Below, piece after piece: positions 12,081-25,900 of a DNA stretch of 64,000 nt (the stretch's first letter is position 1; every line of letters begins with the position of its first letter). Origin of the DNA: Sanguinoderma infundibulare (taxonomy: Eukaryota; Basidiomycota; Agaricomycetes; Polyporales; Polyporaceae); assembly GCA_032821775.1 (NCBI GenBank), contig JAVLRN010000006.1, forward strand, positions 744,001 through 808,000. The letters run 5' to 3'. The position numbers were made by a program, and so were the translations under genes. The notes beneath the pieces were generated by a model. It ran no database searches, was not told where the DNA came from, and was given only the letters and a program-made list of their open reading frames with translations.

Positions 12081-14712
12081 TTAGTTGCGGGCGATGTCGG
12101 TTTGGGAGAGCAAGTCGTACAACCCAGGGCAGGATTCGACGTAGGGCAAACGGAGGACGAGGAGGTTGCACCGATCTACGTCCACGACGATTGGGGAGTC
12201 CACGTCGTACTCCACCCAGCTCACGATCTCTGCATCCCAGCGCTCATACGTGTCGGCATTGTATGCATTGAAGAGCTGGTCGAGCTCCGCGTGGGCCGTC
12301 AAGATGACTTCGTCCGTCGAGCTGGGGATAGACAAAATGCGAACCTTCGCAGCTTGTCCAGTCTGCGATACGGGCGTTAGTAACGGGGCTCAAAGGTCAT
12401 GTTCACGGTACGCACCTCCACAAAGACATGAGCGCTCAGGTACCATGCCTCTGTCGCGTCCGGGTCAGTACAGAGAGGGTCCACTCCAGGGGCTGGCTTG
12501 TCGTAAATGACGTCCTGCATGAAAGACGGCATCTCGTCGTCGACGTTGTCATTGGCTCCCTCGCCGGCGTTGTTGGCAGCTTCGTCGGCGGCGGCTCCAG
12601 CGTCGAGAGTAGCACCCTGTGGTTGGACGTCCAGCTCCTTGTCGGCTGGGCTTGCCACACGCTCGCTGTTATTGCATTCAGTCAGTAAACGACGCAAGCT
12701 ACGCAAAGCGAGTGGAGACTCACTTGTCCTGCATGTCGGGGGCGGAGGGCGCGGCGTCCATCTTCGGAGCTGAGGAAGATGCGCCCGAATTGATGATGGC
12801 CAAGAGCTGCGGAATGATGGCGTAGTCCCCTTTGTACTTCTCGACCTCTGCGAAGAAGGTCGCGCGAGTGTCGTTGGGAAGATCTTGGATGCGCTTGCCC
12901 AATGCGACCATTTCATCAAGCAGAAGTTCAGCCGGAGGCTTCGACGGAGGTAGAGCGTTTTCGCGAACGCGCTCTGGTGTACTCTGCTCGGAGTCGGTGT
13001 ACCAAGGGGGCCGGCTGAGGTCGTTTGTTTCCAAGGGTGGCTGCCACGAACGGCCGGCTTGGGGGGGCGTAGCTGGTCGGCTTCCCGCGTGCTTGCCCTT
13101 GCGCACGGCGTCAAAAAGCAGGTGGGAGGACCTCTCAGGCGACAGACGGCGCAGACGCTTGTTGGGGCTCGGGCCAAGGAATTCGGATATATTCATCCCG
13201 AGAGTGCCGTCGCTCGTTGCCGGCGATTTGTCGAACTTGTCGTTGTCGAAGACGAACTCGATATCGTCCTCCTCGCGCTCGCGCTTAACGATCACAGGGG
13301 GGTTTTCTTCGGACGAGCTGATGCTGATGACGCTCGGAGACCGCTGTGCCTCGGTCGTTAGAGACAGTAAGAAGAGCTGAGGGCAGTAAACCGTACCTCG
13401 GTATGCTTCGTCGATTGGCGAGTGCCCCCGGGAGGAGGCAGGCGACGTCGCTCCGGAGGCGAGGGTGTCTCAGGTGCGGGAGATGACGGCTCGGTGTCCA
13501 TCCCGTCTTTGTTCGAAGCGCGACTGGCCTATTCAATGGTGAGCAGAAGCGACAACGAGCAACAAAAGCAAACGCCGCTTACCTTCGGGATCTTGGTTGG
13601 CGTCATGTTGGCTAGATCCTCAGCCTGATATAGTCCCCGTTAGTATCTGACGACTGCAAATCAAACGATGAAGAGCTGACCGCCTGACGCTGCAATTCAG
13701 CGGCCTATATGGGGTACGTTATCCGGTAAGCGCATCTGCCACCGTGCAAGGAGAACAGTGGCCATACCTTGTCGAGAGCCGTCATCCGGGCCTTCGATCC
13801 CAAAGTGTTCGCTCCAGGGGTGGTTTCGCCTTCCGGCTTGCCCATTTGTGATTGGTACTGATGACAGTTGAGCGACGTTCAAATGAGTGCACAGATGACT
13901 TACCGCCATATGAACCTCTTCTTCAGACCCCCCACTTGCATAGTGTGCCTCGACTTCTTGAGCCCATACGTCAGCCGCCACCTCGGCGTCGTCGGCCAGG
14001 CGGGCGAAACCGGTGGACGTGGTGGAGCGAGCGGGGGCCAAGGACAACGGACTGGCGACGTTCTCAGACGAGGAACCAGTGACGGTGACAGGCTCGGACG
14101 AGGAACTATCGATGGGCTCCAAGCCCGACGACTTCGAAGGGTCAGTTTGATGCCAGTTACACAAGTGAGCAGGACAGCATTTGCGAACCTTGGCATTCTT
14201 CGCCTGTATCGCCATACGATCCTCGTCACGTTGGCGTTCGATACTGATCTTCAGAGCCTCGGGAACGCGCGGTTGCAGCGGCTTGTACCAGTTGCCGCAA
14301 GTGCTCTCCAAACCGCTTTCGTTGTCCTTGTATTTGCCTTGGCACTGTACGTTCGGTGAGCGATGATGAGCTAGACGAAAGCTTACTAGATGCTCACCTT
14401 GTAAAGGAAGGCGCCCGCACACCAGGGGGCATAACCGGTATGCACCATCCATTGACCCGCGCACTTGCACTTGTCGCACTTGAGGGTGTCACGGCGGGCG
14501 TGGTCGTACGGCATGCGATAGTCGAGGTCGAACTTACAGAGGTCGCGCAGGGCTTGACTGTAGGGAGGGCCGGGATTGGCAGAGGAGGGAGAGACAGAAG
14601 ACATCGCCCGAGGGCGAGACGGCGTCGTAGGAAGCCCCGGCGGCGTAGCCGGAGGAGCGCGAGCCGAGGCCCTCGGAGTGACGAACAGCTGGCATGCAGT
14701 CTTCTTGTCCAT
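12081..14712 (-). CDS. Uncharacterised multi-exon protein with a Cys-rich N-terminal part
   Basis: Start ATG at 14712, stop at 12083-12081, about ten exons with short GT-AG introns. The N-terminal region carries a cluster of cysteines (CDKCKC, then WCAG, CQGK and TCGNW across the first splice junction), which could bind zinc. The middle is Ser/Thr/Pro-rich with a charged coiled-coil-like stretch. A later exon (about 13295-12720) is acidic, with Asp/Phe/Asn residues. The C-terminal exon (about 12335-12081) codes for a hydrophobic-acidic domain ending TDIARN. I do not recognise a named family. The Cys cluster and modular, low-complexity exons resemble lineage-specific Agaricomycete proteins found near transposons. 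Introns keep frame wherever checked, so the gene looks alive. Confidence 0.6.
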
Positions 14713-15211
14713 GACGAGGTCGACTGAAAGCAAAGACGAGGATGGAGGATATGAGCAGAGTGAGCGTAGATGCGGGAAGCTGGGATGTGTTGCCGATTGG
14801 GATGCGCCCTCCCTGGCTTTATACAGTCACGGACTTGCGCGGGCGAGGCCTCAAGAATAGACCGCCGGTGCGACCAGAACCCTGTGATTGTTCGGAGAAC
14901 GGAAGGTCAAGCTCTATCCTGGATGAACGGTGGTTTAGCACGTACGTCGTCAAGACAGGCACACCATTGATCTCTCGTGTTGGCCCGATTGGGGGATCGC
15001 GTATCCGGGGCGAGAGTTGCAAGCCTTGATCAATTTAAGTCGCGATCATGTAACCCGATCCTTGCCCGAGACAAAAACATTGACAGGTATAATCGAACAT
15101 GATTCGAATGGGGGTACACGATGCCTTTGCGCGTGATATATGATTGTCTGAGATGTTCTGTTACTTCGAGGCGCGGTGCGCGGTAGTCTACGAGGAACTT
15201 ATGTTCCGTAT
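14713..15211. other. Intergenic between two minus-strand unknown genes
   Basis: This probably contains the promoter of the 14712 gene and the 3' region of the gene ending at 15212. No gene or repeat was seen. Confidence 0.5.
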
Positions 15212-17610
15212 TTAGCCGCGCTTCTTCCTGCTTCCTTCCCCATTACCGTCGTCCTCTTCGAGGGCACGTTTGTTGTTCCTGAGGCGCTTTGCGGCGGACA
15301 TGTCCCTATACCAATCAGAATTGTCAGCTGAAGGTCAACGAATGAAGTCACGTCCGATACGTACGGGCTCTGGTCGAGGGCGCGCGCAGTCTGCTTCCTG
15401 TTCCGGGTTGACGAGCGGGTACCAACAGGGGCTTGGGCTATAGTAGGGCCCGTGGCCGTTGCCGGGGACTCCTCAGAGGCGACGACTGTGCCTGCCACAA
15501 CGCTTTGGGAGCTGAGGAAAAAGTGTGAGCTGGTTCAAACACGAAACTCGGCATGCTGTACCTGTCGTTGTGAACGGCCTGCGTCGTGGCATTGGGGGCT
15601 TTGGCCTTCGGCTTCGGGACAGACGTGCTTTGCTCGTCGCTGCCCTTCGTGACGGGCTCGGACGCCTCCTCAGAGGTCGCGGGAGGCTTCCCGGCTCCAG
15701 TTTGTGCGCTGTAATCCAAGGGTGTGAACGTGGGAAAGGCAGAAAGGAGGCCAGGCAAAGACAATGGAACGCGGTGTATGTACGCCGTAGAACATCACGG
15801 AAATAAGCTTACCTGGCCTCAGACTTCCCGGAGTTCTTGGCACGAGGAAGAACCTTCCTGCGGCCCCTGGCTGCCGCCGCCGCCTTCGTGAGGGCCTTGG
15901 AAGTCACGTTGGACGTGGGGGCCCCGCTCGCGTCGTCTTTCTTGGCCGGTCCTTCCTTGGGGTGAGCAACGCTAGAGCAAACTTAGTGACACAACGGCAG
16001 AGTATGTGACAAACAACGTACGACGGCAGTTTCGGTATGAGAGTGGTCGTCTTCGCCGCCTTGCTCTCACTGTTCAGTGTCGCCTTCGCCTCGGCCGCAA
16101 GAGCTGCCAATTCTTCGTCTTCTTCAGAGGAAGAAGACTCGTCGAATGGGTTGTATTGCAGCTTCCCCGAGGACGCCTGCGCGCGGTCGCGAACGCGGTT
16201 GTCACGATCCGTCTTGGTCGTCGACGCGGCATCGACCACAGCCGGCTGGGTGGGGGAAGTCACGGGCGTGGGCAGCTTGGGAGCGCCGATCGTGCCACTC
16301 TCGTCCTCGGTGGCAGGCGAGGCGGTCTTCCCAATGCTCGAAACCGTGTTTCCCGTGACAGCGGAGAGCGAGATCGCGGGTCCTGCACCGGAGAGCGAAC
16401 GTGAGGTTTTCGCTGGTTGAGCAGTACGAAGGACACGAAAGACTCACCCGACGGGGTCGCCGTTTGCACCTTGACGTTGGCCGGACCTTTCGGCTAGTCA
16501 ACACAACTGTCCGCAAATTAGTCGAGTAGAATTCACCTTCGAAAATGCTCAAGGCCCACTGCTTGACGGAGCCCTTGAGGAACTGAGGAGTGGTCTTACA
16601 GTCTTTCGCCATCCGTTCGAACAATGAGAGGTCATCTCGATCCTTGCCTGTCGAGGAGCTAGGAGGTGGTGTAAGCATTTTCCTCGAGGACATGGTGGAA
16701 TGGCGTACACGAGGGCCACCGTTACGCCGTCCTCATCGGGGCCGATGAGAGCAGTGAAGCCGATCCAGCCGGCATCCTTCTGGGCCAACTTCATGTTGTC
16801 CGCGACGAACTTTGGCATCCCCATCGCTGCTCTGCAGAACCAAGGGAGTGAGTTGCGACCAAGGACACAGGGCACGAGAAACCCACTTCGCACGGCGAAT
16901 GACGCCCTGCTCGTCAGTCAACCTGTCCAAGTTCTTCGCGGCGGCTTTTTCTTCGAAGGTGGCCCTGTCGGCCGGGGGAAGGGCGGCGAACGCCTCCTTC
17001 ATACCTGTGTTAAAGGCACGCATGCGTTCCTCATGTGAGGTGCTCTTGCCCGGCGTCATCGAAGGCTTGGAAGGATGGTCGCTGGCCTGGAACTCGCGGT
17101 ATGCGTGCGTGGGAGGTATGACCTTCTCGACGACACTCTTGCCTTTGTCCTTGCCCTTGCCCTTGTTCGGAGCCCGAGCCGGAGCGTCTTCGTCGCTGGA
17201 AGGAGAGGATTGACGAGAAGCTTTCTTACGGCGAGCGGAGTTCTTGCTGTGCCTCTTCAAGACGCCTAGGATGCGCTGTAAGAGTAGAAGGTCGTGAGGG
17301 CAGGCTGCGGCGTTGGGTGCGGCGTATAACGTACCGAGTAGGCATGCTCCTTGCATACCCTGGCGACCTCGTCGGACTCCGCCAGGAAGCGCCTGGCCTT
17401 GGGGTCCGCGCGGCGGCGCTCCGCGTATTCTTCATTGGTCTCCCCGGGGAGAGGTTGACCGAGCTTCTCAACGTACTTCATGTGGATCCTCTTCGCCGCA
17501 CGCCTCTGGGCACCGTGGTCGCGGCTTTTGAGCATGTTACTAACCTCGGGAGTGAGTCGCTCCGCCTCGATGAAGGCCAGTTCATCGTCTCGCAAGAGCT
17601 TGCGACCCAT
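15212..17610 (-). CDS. Uncharacterised multi-exon protein, basic and acidic low-complexity C-terminal half
   Basis: Start ATG at 17610. Exon 1 (to about 17336) is charged and helical. The second exon (about 17279-16890) contains Lys/Arg-rich patches, the segment GKGKGKDKGK and a helical part with repeated Phe-x-x-Lys. Next is an exon starting AAMGMPKF (about 16835). The C-terminal half is built of Ser/Thr/Pro/Ala-rich exons, with an acidic cluster DESSSSEEDEEL (about 16150-16120) and a Lys/Arg-rich end. The last codons are basic, with the stop at 15214-15212. This composition suggests a nuclear or chromatin-associated protein, but that is inference. No named domain is recognised. One junction near 16690 could be spliced in more than one way. 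Confidence 0.55.
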
Positions 17611-18265
17611 CCTGTGGCGATACGCAGCTGACGTCAGTTCTGTTCAAAGGTCATAACAGGGAACGTACGTTGTCGTTGAACTCGAGCGTTCAAAGTAGCA
17701 CAAGTGCGGAGAAGTCTGGAGTGTGAGTGGGACAAGAACAAGTTGTTAGACCCCGATGCCTCAAGATCAGCCTCGTTTCGGATAATCTTGAGGCACCAGG
17801 ACGGCCGGTACCATGGCGGGCTGTTCACGCCCAATCCTGTAACAATACTTGTGATTAACAGGGTCCAAAACATGTGCAACGGCACTCACCTCAGAGTCGT
17901 CCCGGGCTAAGAACCTACGACAACGTTTAACCCTCCAACAGTCAGTGGAACATCGTTCCTAGGCAACATGCGTTTGATCTGAACACAGATCGAGCCGACT
18001 GGCAGCGGAAAAACGTGATTATACTTGCTCGTCATCGCAGATTCAAACTACTATTCAATGACAAGTCAGACATCGCACATGAGAAGTACAAACCGACAGC
18101 ATGGCGATAGCTATCACCATGCCGCTTCCAAATGCATCCGTAGCTACTCCGAGTCCCTGGATGCAAGCAGTCAGAATCCTTGAACGCGCACCGAAACAAC
18201 CATCATCCGGGACGAACACACTGATACATACACGTAACGGTCCGCAACGGAGTCTTCCCTTGAGA
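17611..18265. other. Intergenic, nothing recognised
   Basis: This stretch separates two minus-strand genes. A single TGCATCC half-motif occurs near 18132, but there is no array and no coding signal. Confidence 0.5.
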
Positions 18266-20488
18266 CTACACCCTCCAGCGGCACCGCGGTTGGGCAGGTG
18301 ATGTCGGCAACCGCTGGAAATGCTTGACGAAGGTCTCGATGTAGAACCTTATCGCCTCGCCTTGCCATTTAGAGAATGTGTCGGCGTCGCACTGGCTGAG
18401 CTGAGAGACCCCGTTCGCGTCGGCGAACGCCGCCGGGTGAGACGGCCACCGAGCAAGCACCTCGACAAACGCTTGGAGGTGCGGACGCTCGGCTTCCCAT
18501 CCTTTGTCCAACGCGCCATCGGGCCAACAGTAATGGGTCATCGCCGTCTCCCAGTCGGGACAGATGTCCAGGCCAGATCGAGGGGGCCCCCACACTTCAG
18601 AAACATGGGCCTCGCGCGCCCATCGCTCCATTCGATCCCAGTCGCGACAGCCCGTCACCAATGCGTCGAGGGCAAGCAACTCGCACCGCCAGTTGGTCTC
18701 ATGGGCCTCCCAGACGACTCGCTGGAGGACTTCTTCGTCATTAGCCGCTGCCTCGGCCGTGACGACAATGGAGCCCAGCTCCGGAGCAGAGTTGACATCA
18801 TACGAGGGCAGACCACCGTGGTGCCCAAACAACTCCCGCAGCAACTGCTTCAGACGGTGGCGAGTCTTCGCGCGAGCTGAGGACCCACCAGCGCTCGTTC
18901 CAGAGTCTTCGTGTCCTCCATCCGTCTCGTAGTCACCCCACAGCGCATCTCGCCACTCGGCAATGGTGAGAGGGCGGCCGGCGATCGTGCGATCGAAAAG
19001 GCGCATCCGGCAGAACATGCGGATGGTCACGAAGTGGTGAATGTACCGCACCCGTCGATCGTCGGGGGCCTCGTAGTTGTTGAGCTTGTCGAACATCCAC
19101 GGAGGGGGAAAGTAGTACGTGACGGAAGCTCCCGGTTGCGGCAAAGGCCCAAGAGCCGTCATATGAATCCACCAAGTCATGTTTTCACGCATTGTCCTCG
19201 AGGAGTAGTACTGACGGAAAGGGTTCATGACAAACCCGGGCTTGGATGTCCCGGACGTCGGAGATGCGTGCGGCTGATTGCGGTTGCGGGCAGGGCGTGT
19301 TTTCGAGGATGTCGGACGGGCGGGCACCGGTTTCAGATCGTGCGGGAGTGTTCTGGCATCGCGCGCCGCTTGCTCCACAAGGACGGGACGTGCCAGTCCA
19401 AGGGTTGAATCCCATTGGTTGGGCCACTGCGTGGTCAGCCGAGCCTTTTTCGCGACAGGCGCGTCCTCCGCGGTCTGATCGGTGCGTTGAAGTTGGGGGA
19501 GCTGGGAGGCACAAAGTTGGCGATAAGCGGCAGCGGTCAAGGCCCTGTACGCCTCTCCAGGGGTGTTCAGAGCCCCTGAGAGATCTCGGACGGCGAGAAC
19601 CAGACGTGGGTAGGCGGGCGTCTTCGAGAACAGCGTGGGGATATCGCGCGGCGGGGCAATCCGCCAGATGACCACATTCGGGCTGAACGGCTGCTGGAAC
19701 CAGACGGGGACGCCAACGCGATGGAGTAACTGCGCCACGCTCGGGTTGGATGTGTGAGCGCCAAGGACGTCGAGGACAGCGAACCGATAGTCACGTTGAT
19801 CGCGAATGCGAGGCTGAACAATCTCCAGGAAAACACGGAGCCCGACGAGCTCGAGGGCCAGTCTCTGCACGTGCGCCGCGAGAGCAATGATGACCGCTCG
19901 ATCGGCAGGGAGGAGTCGGAGACGATCGAGGCAATGGCGCAGGCAGACGGTGAGGAACCTCTCGGTCGCGCGGGTGCCCTCGCTGTCGTTCAAGCAGTGC
20001 TGAACATCGAGGATGGCGCGTTCAGCCGCTCGGTCGAGCTCGTTCAAGAGCGCCGGCTGGAGCTGCCCCATGCGGACCACTCCACTCTTCGCCGTCGTCC
20101 AGTCCTCGTTCTCCCAAGTCCGCCATAGGATATCGGCCTTAGGGCAGTGCGCTGTCTTGATCTCAGGGATACAGGCCATGTGGAAGAACTCGCGGTCAAA
20201 TGCTTGCGGCCAGCGTGCATACTCGTGCCGGCCCCAGCGGCCGTCCGTGAAAGTGATGACTTCGCTGTGCGCGATAGCGAAGCGGGGAATGAATGTCGCA
20301 TTCGGTGACGTCACGATCGAGCCGCTGTGGAAACTCGGGCCGGCCACCAGCCCATCGAAAGCCTCAACGCCACCCCGTTCTGGAACTGCAGAGAAAGAGG
20401 TTAGGGCGTGTTGTTCAATTGTTACTCGGCTGCACTAACCTAGCCCATGCTGGTTGACAACCACGCCCGGGGGAAGTTCGGTCTGCAT
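18266..20488 (-). CDS. Uncharacterised KDZ-neighbour protein, family copy 1 (722 residues)
   Basis: Model: complement of 18266-20385 and 20440-20488, one 54-bp intron in phase 1, start ATG at 20488. The protein has no family name I can give. It shares an ordered series of short blocks with the product at 58742-60744: RWPQAFDREF near the N-terminus, GVPVWF in the middle, a Trp/Tyr-rich block (MTWWIH, then FPPPWMF), CELLALDALV, and a C-terminal block with ARWPSHPAAF and FYIETF. A Ser/Pro/Arg-rich linker (about 19400-19200) separates the two conserved halves. It lies head to head with the intact KDZ transposase starting at 22901. It is open and undamaged. An accessory role for the transposon or an independent gene captured next to it are both possible. 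Confidence 0.75.
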
Positions 20489-22900
20489 CTCGCTCGAAGA
20501 AGGCTTGTACTCCAAAGGGTTGACATACCTGGCACGACACCAGGTCAGAATGGGAGCTGAACGACGTATGAATACTCACCTAGTTGGGAGGTCTAAAGCA
20601 GACATAGTAGAGTGCCTAAGTCGAAGTCGTATCTAGGGGCGGCATCATTTGAGCGGAAAAGTCAGAGAGGGACAATGGACGTGAGACGATGTCTCGTCCG
20701 AAGAAAGCCACGATAATCCGCAGAGGGTGGGACGTATATCCCCCTCATTGGCGTGAGGTAAACAAATTCGCTACATACATTCGTATGTTGAGGCAAACAA
20801 ACGAGTTTGATATGAGGCGAATATCTCCTCTTTGCGTCGAGGCGGAGGGATCTGCAAGAGGCAGACCTTTAGCACGGCGTCCAAGGTCGGGGAAGGGGAG
20901 GTGAATGGACAGGAGACGCTGTCTCGTCCGAAGAAGCCCACGGTAATCCGCAGAGGATGGGACGTATATCCCCCTCGTTGGCGTGAGACGGGTGGAACAT
21001 GTACATACAGTATCGATCCTTGAAATCGGAGCCTAGGAACGGTTAGAACGTGTTTCTGGGCCTGCGAAGAGGGAACTTACGTGCGACGTGGTTAGCGATG
21101 AGACTAAGTCTTGATGACGGCTCCAGTTGCGAGGCCCAGAAGCGAATACACGATGTTGAGGAGGTGGAAGGCGGCGAAGTGGCGAAGTCAGATGAGGCGC
21201 CCGCTAAGTTCACGTAATGACGCGTGGGAACACCTGGAAGCCTTAAACATAGCCGATCGCGTCGTGTCGTGCACGTGCCGATTACGCGTGACGCCGAGAA
21301 GAGTGGGATGGGCAACGCCCTGCCAACCAGCTGTAGATACGGAACGGAAATAGCTGGGCTTCGCAAAGTGAATGGTCAATATGCCTGCAGTCCGCTCCCC
21401 GTGCCCGATAAGCAGATTCATGTCAGATTTCAACCATTTTACCCAGACTGAACAAAGTCTTGAGCTCCGATTTTTCTACGCACTATGATTTGTACTCAAA
21501 TGCGGGTGTGGAAGTGTCAGAACACATGTAATACGAATGCTTATGAAATTTTCGAGCTCAAGAACGTGAAGTACACCCCTCAATACACTCAAAATATTTC
21601 ACTGAGACGTTGTGGCCGGACTGCAGAGCGGCGGGGCTGGTGGCTGGCCCATAGCCATCTAAGCGCAGACTCGCAAGGAAAACCGGGAGCCGAGTAGTAC
21701 CTCCTCGCACTTGGTAAGTCCTAAATAAGTTAATATCGATGCGCGCAAACAGTTTATTGAGTTGAGTTCCATAGAACCAAGCACTCGCTGCCCAGCAAGA
21801 GAAGACTCAGAGATACCAGCTGGAGACGTATGTATAATGGCCGCCGGCGTGAGAAGCGTGCACAAGAGGCCGCGGCGAGGGTGCTTGAGGAGAGCTCATT
21901 GGCACAGCTTCCATCAGACTGCGAGGAGGCAAGCGGAGGGGATGGAATGGACATTGATGAGAGTGGGGCTAAGGACGCTGGCGTGTCCGGGGATGGAGAT
22001 ACAGTATGTGTGAGTCTGAGCATGATACTTCCCCATGCGGGGCTCATCAGATTAACTTCGGGAAGGAGAGTGCTGAGGTGGTGGAAATCAACGTCCTCCG
22101 GAATCGCGACGGTGAACGATGAGGAGACAGAGAGATTTCGGGCATCCATCCTCTACGGGCAGGCGTGGCGGGCGAGGCTCAAGCTTGCTCTGCTGATGGC
22201 TAGGTACTAATTTTGATTCATTGCTATCTTACTGACCATGTTACATGTCCATATTGTGTTGGGGAGAGGAAGGGCGAGCGAGAGAAGAACATTCACCGTG
22301 TCATCGAAGCGCGAGCTCCTGATCCAGCCTCGGCTAACGTTGGCGAGGAGATCGAGATATCGCTCGATCCGAGGGTCGGCCTTATGTCAGCTGGCCTTTT
22401 TTCTGGGTGCCGTGAGAAGGGTGGCGTGAGAACTTCCTTCGTTTGCTGCCACGCAACGGAACTGCCTCTTCCCAACTATCGCACACAACTACTGTGGGGG
22501 CCAAGTGCAAGAGGCCTCTGATTGCTAACCGATTGCTTTTTCCACAAGCACCGACAATACTGTCGCCGTGCATAGGTATCTCAAATGAGAGACTTCAACC
22601 TGGACGAATGCGCCAGTCGTTGAGTCTCCTTTATCGCAAGCTCCCTTCCCCTAGGCTCCCTTCCCCCAGGCTGCCTTCCCGAAGGATCGATGGATGCTCC
22701 TGATTTCCTGTACGACCCCCCCCTGTCTAGTTTGTAGCTATTCTATATGTGAAAACACTTTTCCTGATGTGCGACGCCCAAGTGGAGCACAATTGGAACA
22801 CATCGGGCGCATGATGTAGGCAATGTGCAAACCCCACCCCTCCTTGGTCCCTGTCTTTGCTCTTTCGCCCTTCGTCCCACCTCCTCTGCTCATCTCTCCT
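20489..22900. other. Divergent intergenic region with a direct repeat; no confident gene
   Basis: This lies between copy 1 of the KDZ-neighbour family and KDZ transposase 1, so it must hold both promoters. It contains the direct repeat at 20671-20988. A plus-strand frame at about 21830-22010 has an Arg-rich start and an acidic MDIDES segment that could be a relic exon. A run of three CCCTTCCCC-type units lies at about 22640-22680. None of this can be assigned a function. Confidence 0.45.
20671..20988 (+). repeat. Direct repeat, two copies of about 88 bp, 230-bp period
   Basis: Copies at 20671-20758 and 20901-20988 are about 90 percent identical by eye. Both read as a short frame containing SRPKK then IRRGWDVYPP. 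The conserved frame may be chance, since no longer gene surrounds it. Confidence 0.8.
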
Positions 22901-25900
22901 ATGACCAAGAAGAAGATCGTCAAAGCGGAAAAGGCGGCTCCCTCTAACAGTGGGCGGGCTTGGACTAGCGGCTACACTTACAACCCATGGGCTGGGTTGG
23001 AGAGCGATCAGCGTGGTCAAGCTTCGACCGGTGGGGCGTCCAGCGAAGGCGGCAGGAAGCGCAAGGCTGAGCAGGGCCCGGATGGTTCGCCTGGGGATAA
23101 GACACCACCGAAGCGGCCACATGTCAGCAATTACATCGTGCGTGACTCCCTACCTCTCATCTGTGTCGATATCGATGGCCGTCGATTGTCAGCCCCCGTC
23201 TGTGCGGATGCGCCAATTTCTTTCGGAGTGGGCGCGACGATTCCAGTCGTCATATCTCGAGCGCCAGGCTGGTCCTTCGTTCCCCGCGCAATGCCACTCT
23301 TGCACCAAACTCTTTTCCGGCGACGACGAGAAAATCGCCGAAACAAACGAAGCAGCGAGAAACCACGTTTATCGCTGCTTCGATTGTTACGGCGATCCCC
23401 TCGAATGTGCAGATTGCCTTATCGCGTCCCACGCCAGGAATCCTTTTCACCGGGTGGAGGTCTGGGAACCATCCCTGGGCTTCTGGAACCGGGTATCTCT
23501 GGGGATCGTCCCGAAGTCTACTGGCGGCAGACTCACAATCGAACTCGGACATCCGTTCGGCGAGAGCTGCCCAATGCGTGATGTGAGCCCGGCCCCGCGC
23601 AAATTCACCATCGTCCACGATCACGGCATACATGAGTATCTTGTCCGTTTCTGTCCGTGTCACGACCCCGAAACGGACGAGCCGGTCCCCGAACCCATAC
23701 AGCTCATCCGCTACGGCCTGTGGCCCGCGTCCTGGAAGCGTCCTCAGAGCGCGTTCACGATTTCGGCACTCCGCAATCACCATCTTCTCACCCTTCAGGC
23801 TCAGATGTCGACGCACGACTACATAGAGTATCTCCGACGTACGACAGACATGGTCTGCCCGGAAGACGTTCCAGTACGTACTCAAAAGACCAATGATTGA
23901 ATCTCGCGCTAATGTCCCTTAGGACCGATACCGGGAGTTCATGACGGCCGCGCGCGAGTTCATCTTCATCCAAGCGACCGCACGTGCAGGGATCGAGCCG
24001 ACCGGCAATCTCGAACCGGGTGTCCTCGCCATCCTCTGCCCCGCTTGCCCGCAGCCGGGCATCAACATGGATCCCAAGTTCGAGAAGATGGGACGTCCTA
24101 AAGGTGACGAGTAAGTGTGCGCCAGAAACATCTCCAGTGCCAAACTGATGCCTTCGCAGATACCTGGATGCCCTTTCCTACACTATCGACGGAAACTTTC
24201 AGCAGACGCAGAAGAACAAGCCGATGGACGAAGCAGATGATCCGCTTACCCTCGGGGCTGCTTATCACGCGAATGAGAACGACTTCAAGGAATTTCAGCG
24301 CACGCGTCCGAGAGACAAGAAAGAGGTACGTGAACCCAGACCACGGTGAACGCGTGTTGACCATCGTCCAGCGGACGACGTGTCACAAGTTCGGAGCTAT
24401 GGGGTACTCGCGGTACCGGGGCCGCGTCACCGGGACCGTGGGCTTGTGCTGCGCTCGACACATGTTTACGATGCCGCTTGGCTCGGTCGACTTGGATCAA
24501 GCCGAATCGTACGTGCTTTCGTTTCGATGGCTTGCTCGAAGACTCATTGTGTTTCCCCAGGTTCTGTTTCGCCAACTGGGTACAGCTCTCAGCGCTCAAG
24601 CCTTACTGGAGGACCCTCCGTTGGCTGGTCCGCGGGTACGACATCGAGTGCCAGTATTGCATCCACTTCCGCGAGCGGATCGAAGAGCTGCAAAAGCGAT
24701 ACGGTCACCTTGGCTCAATCCCAACTGAACCTTTCTGGTTTACGCTCATTTCTGCCGTCGGCAAGTTCCATATCTCCGCGCACACTGAAAGCTGCCGATT
24801 CAAGTTTTCCTACTATTACCTCCTCGGCGTGGGCATCACCGATGGCGAGGCTTCGGAGCGTGTCTGGTCGATTCTGAACTCCTTGGCCGCTCGCACCAAG
24901 GAGATGACCCCTGGCCACCGCCACGACATTCTCAACGACTTCTACGGCGACATGAACATCCGCAAGCTGAACGGCATCGGTACGTTGCATATAGCTCACC
25001 GATTGACGTCACTAACGAGTCCCCATCAAGCTCGCACATTGTCGGACCGGTACCGCAAGGCGACGAAGCAATTGGCTGTGGTGGAGGAGACGATGCGGAA
25101 GGTGGAGGAGAACTTCACCACGGACGAGATTGTGGAGATGCAAACTGAGGAAGCCCGATGGCTTGTCGATGTCCTCGATCTCGAGAAGCACAAGACGCTC
25201 AACAACCCTTACCAGGTCAAGAAGGACAAGGGTATGTCGTCGTGTTCAGGAACACGTAGTCGCACAAGCTAATTGCATTTCAGCACTGTCCACCAAGGAG
25301 CTCCTGGCTGAGATGGCGTCGACGCGCACCACGCAAGAGGGCGGTGCAGATGCTGCCCTGAGCGTCCTTCACGTCATCTTCGAAGGTGTTGAACTCGAGA
25401 GCCTCCGGTAAGTGTCCGGGCTTGATCACGCTGCGTGCGCGCGCTCACGCGCGCCCAAGTGAGGACCTTCTCGATCTCATCGAAGAGAACGATGAGAGCG
25501 ACGAAGGTCAGAAGGCGATCGACCAGACCCGGCTCGAGTTCCTCTCCCAGCTGTCGGAGTGGACGCCGGCCTTCAACTCTGTGGTGCAACCGGTGCTCGA
25601 AACCGCTGCACAAGAGGTCGTGGCTGAGTGTGTCGACCCGAAGTCGCTGTCCGAAATGTTCCCGCTGTGCAACCACTCGCACTTGCAGCCATCGATCAAG
25701 AGCAAGGACCAGCGAGCGGAACGAGGCCTGCCGCCTCTGCGGGACCAGAACTCGAAGTACTCGAAGTCTGCCATGTGGCGCGAGATCCACGGCATCGACA
25801 TCCCTCTCCCCTCCTCGTTCGATCTGCTGATCTTGAAGCGTCCTTCAATGGAGGTCCTCGTCAATTGGGAGATCAAAGTTCGCGAAGGACAAGCTACGGA

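Noticed and set aside
12081..17610. TET/JBP dioxygenase genes, which are often near KDZ elements
   Set aside because: The His-x-Asp and downstream His/Arg pattern of that family was looked for in the unknown genes and not recognised.
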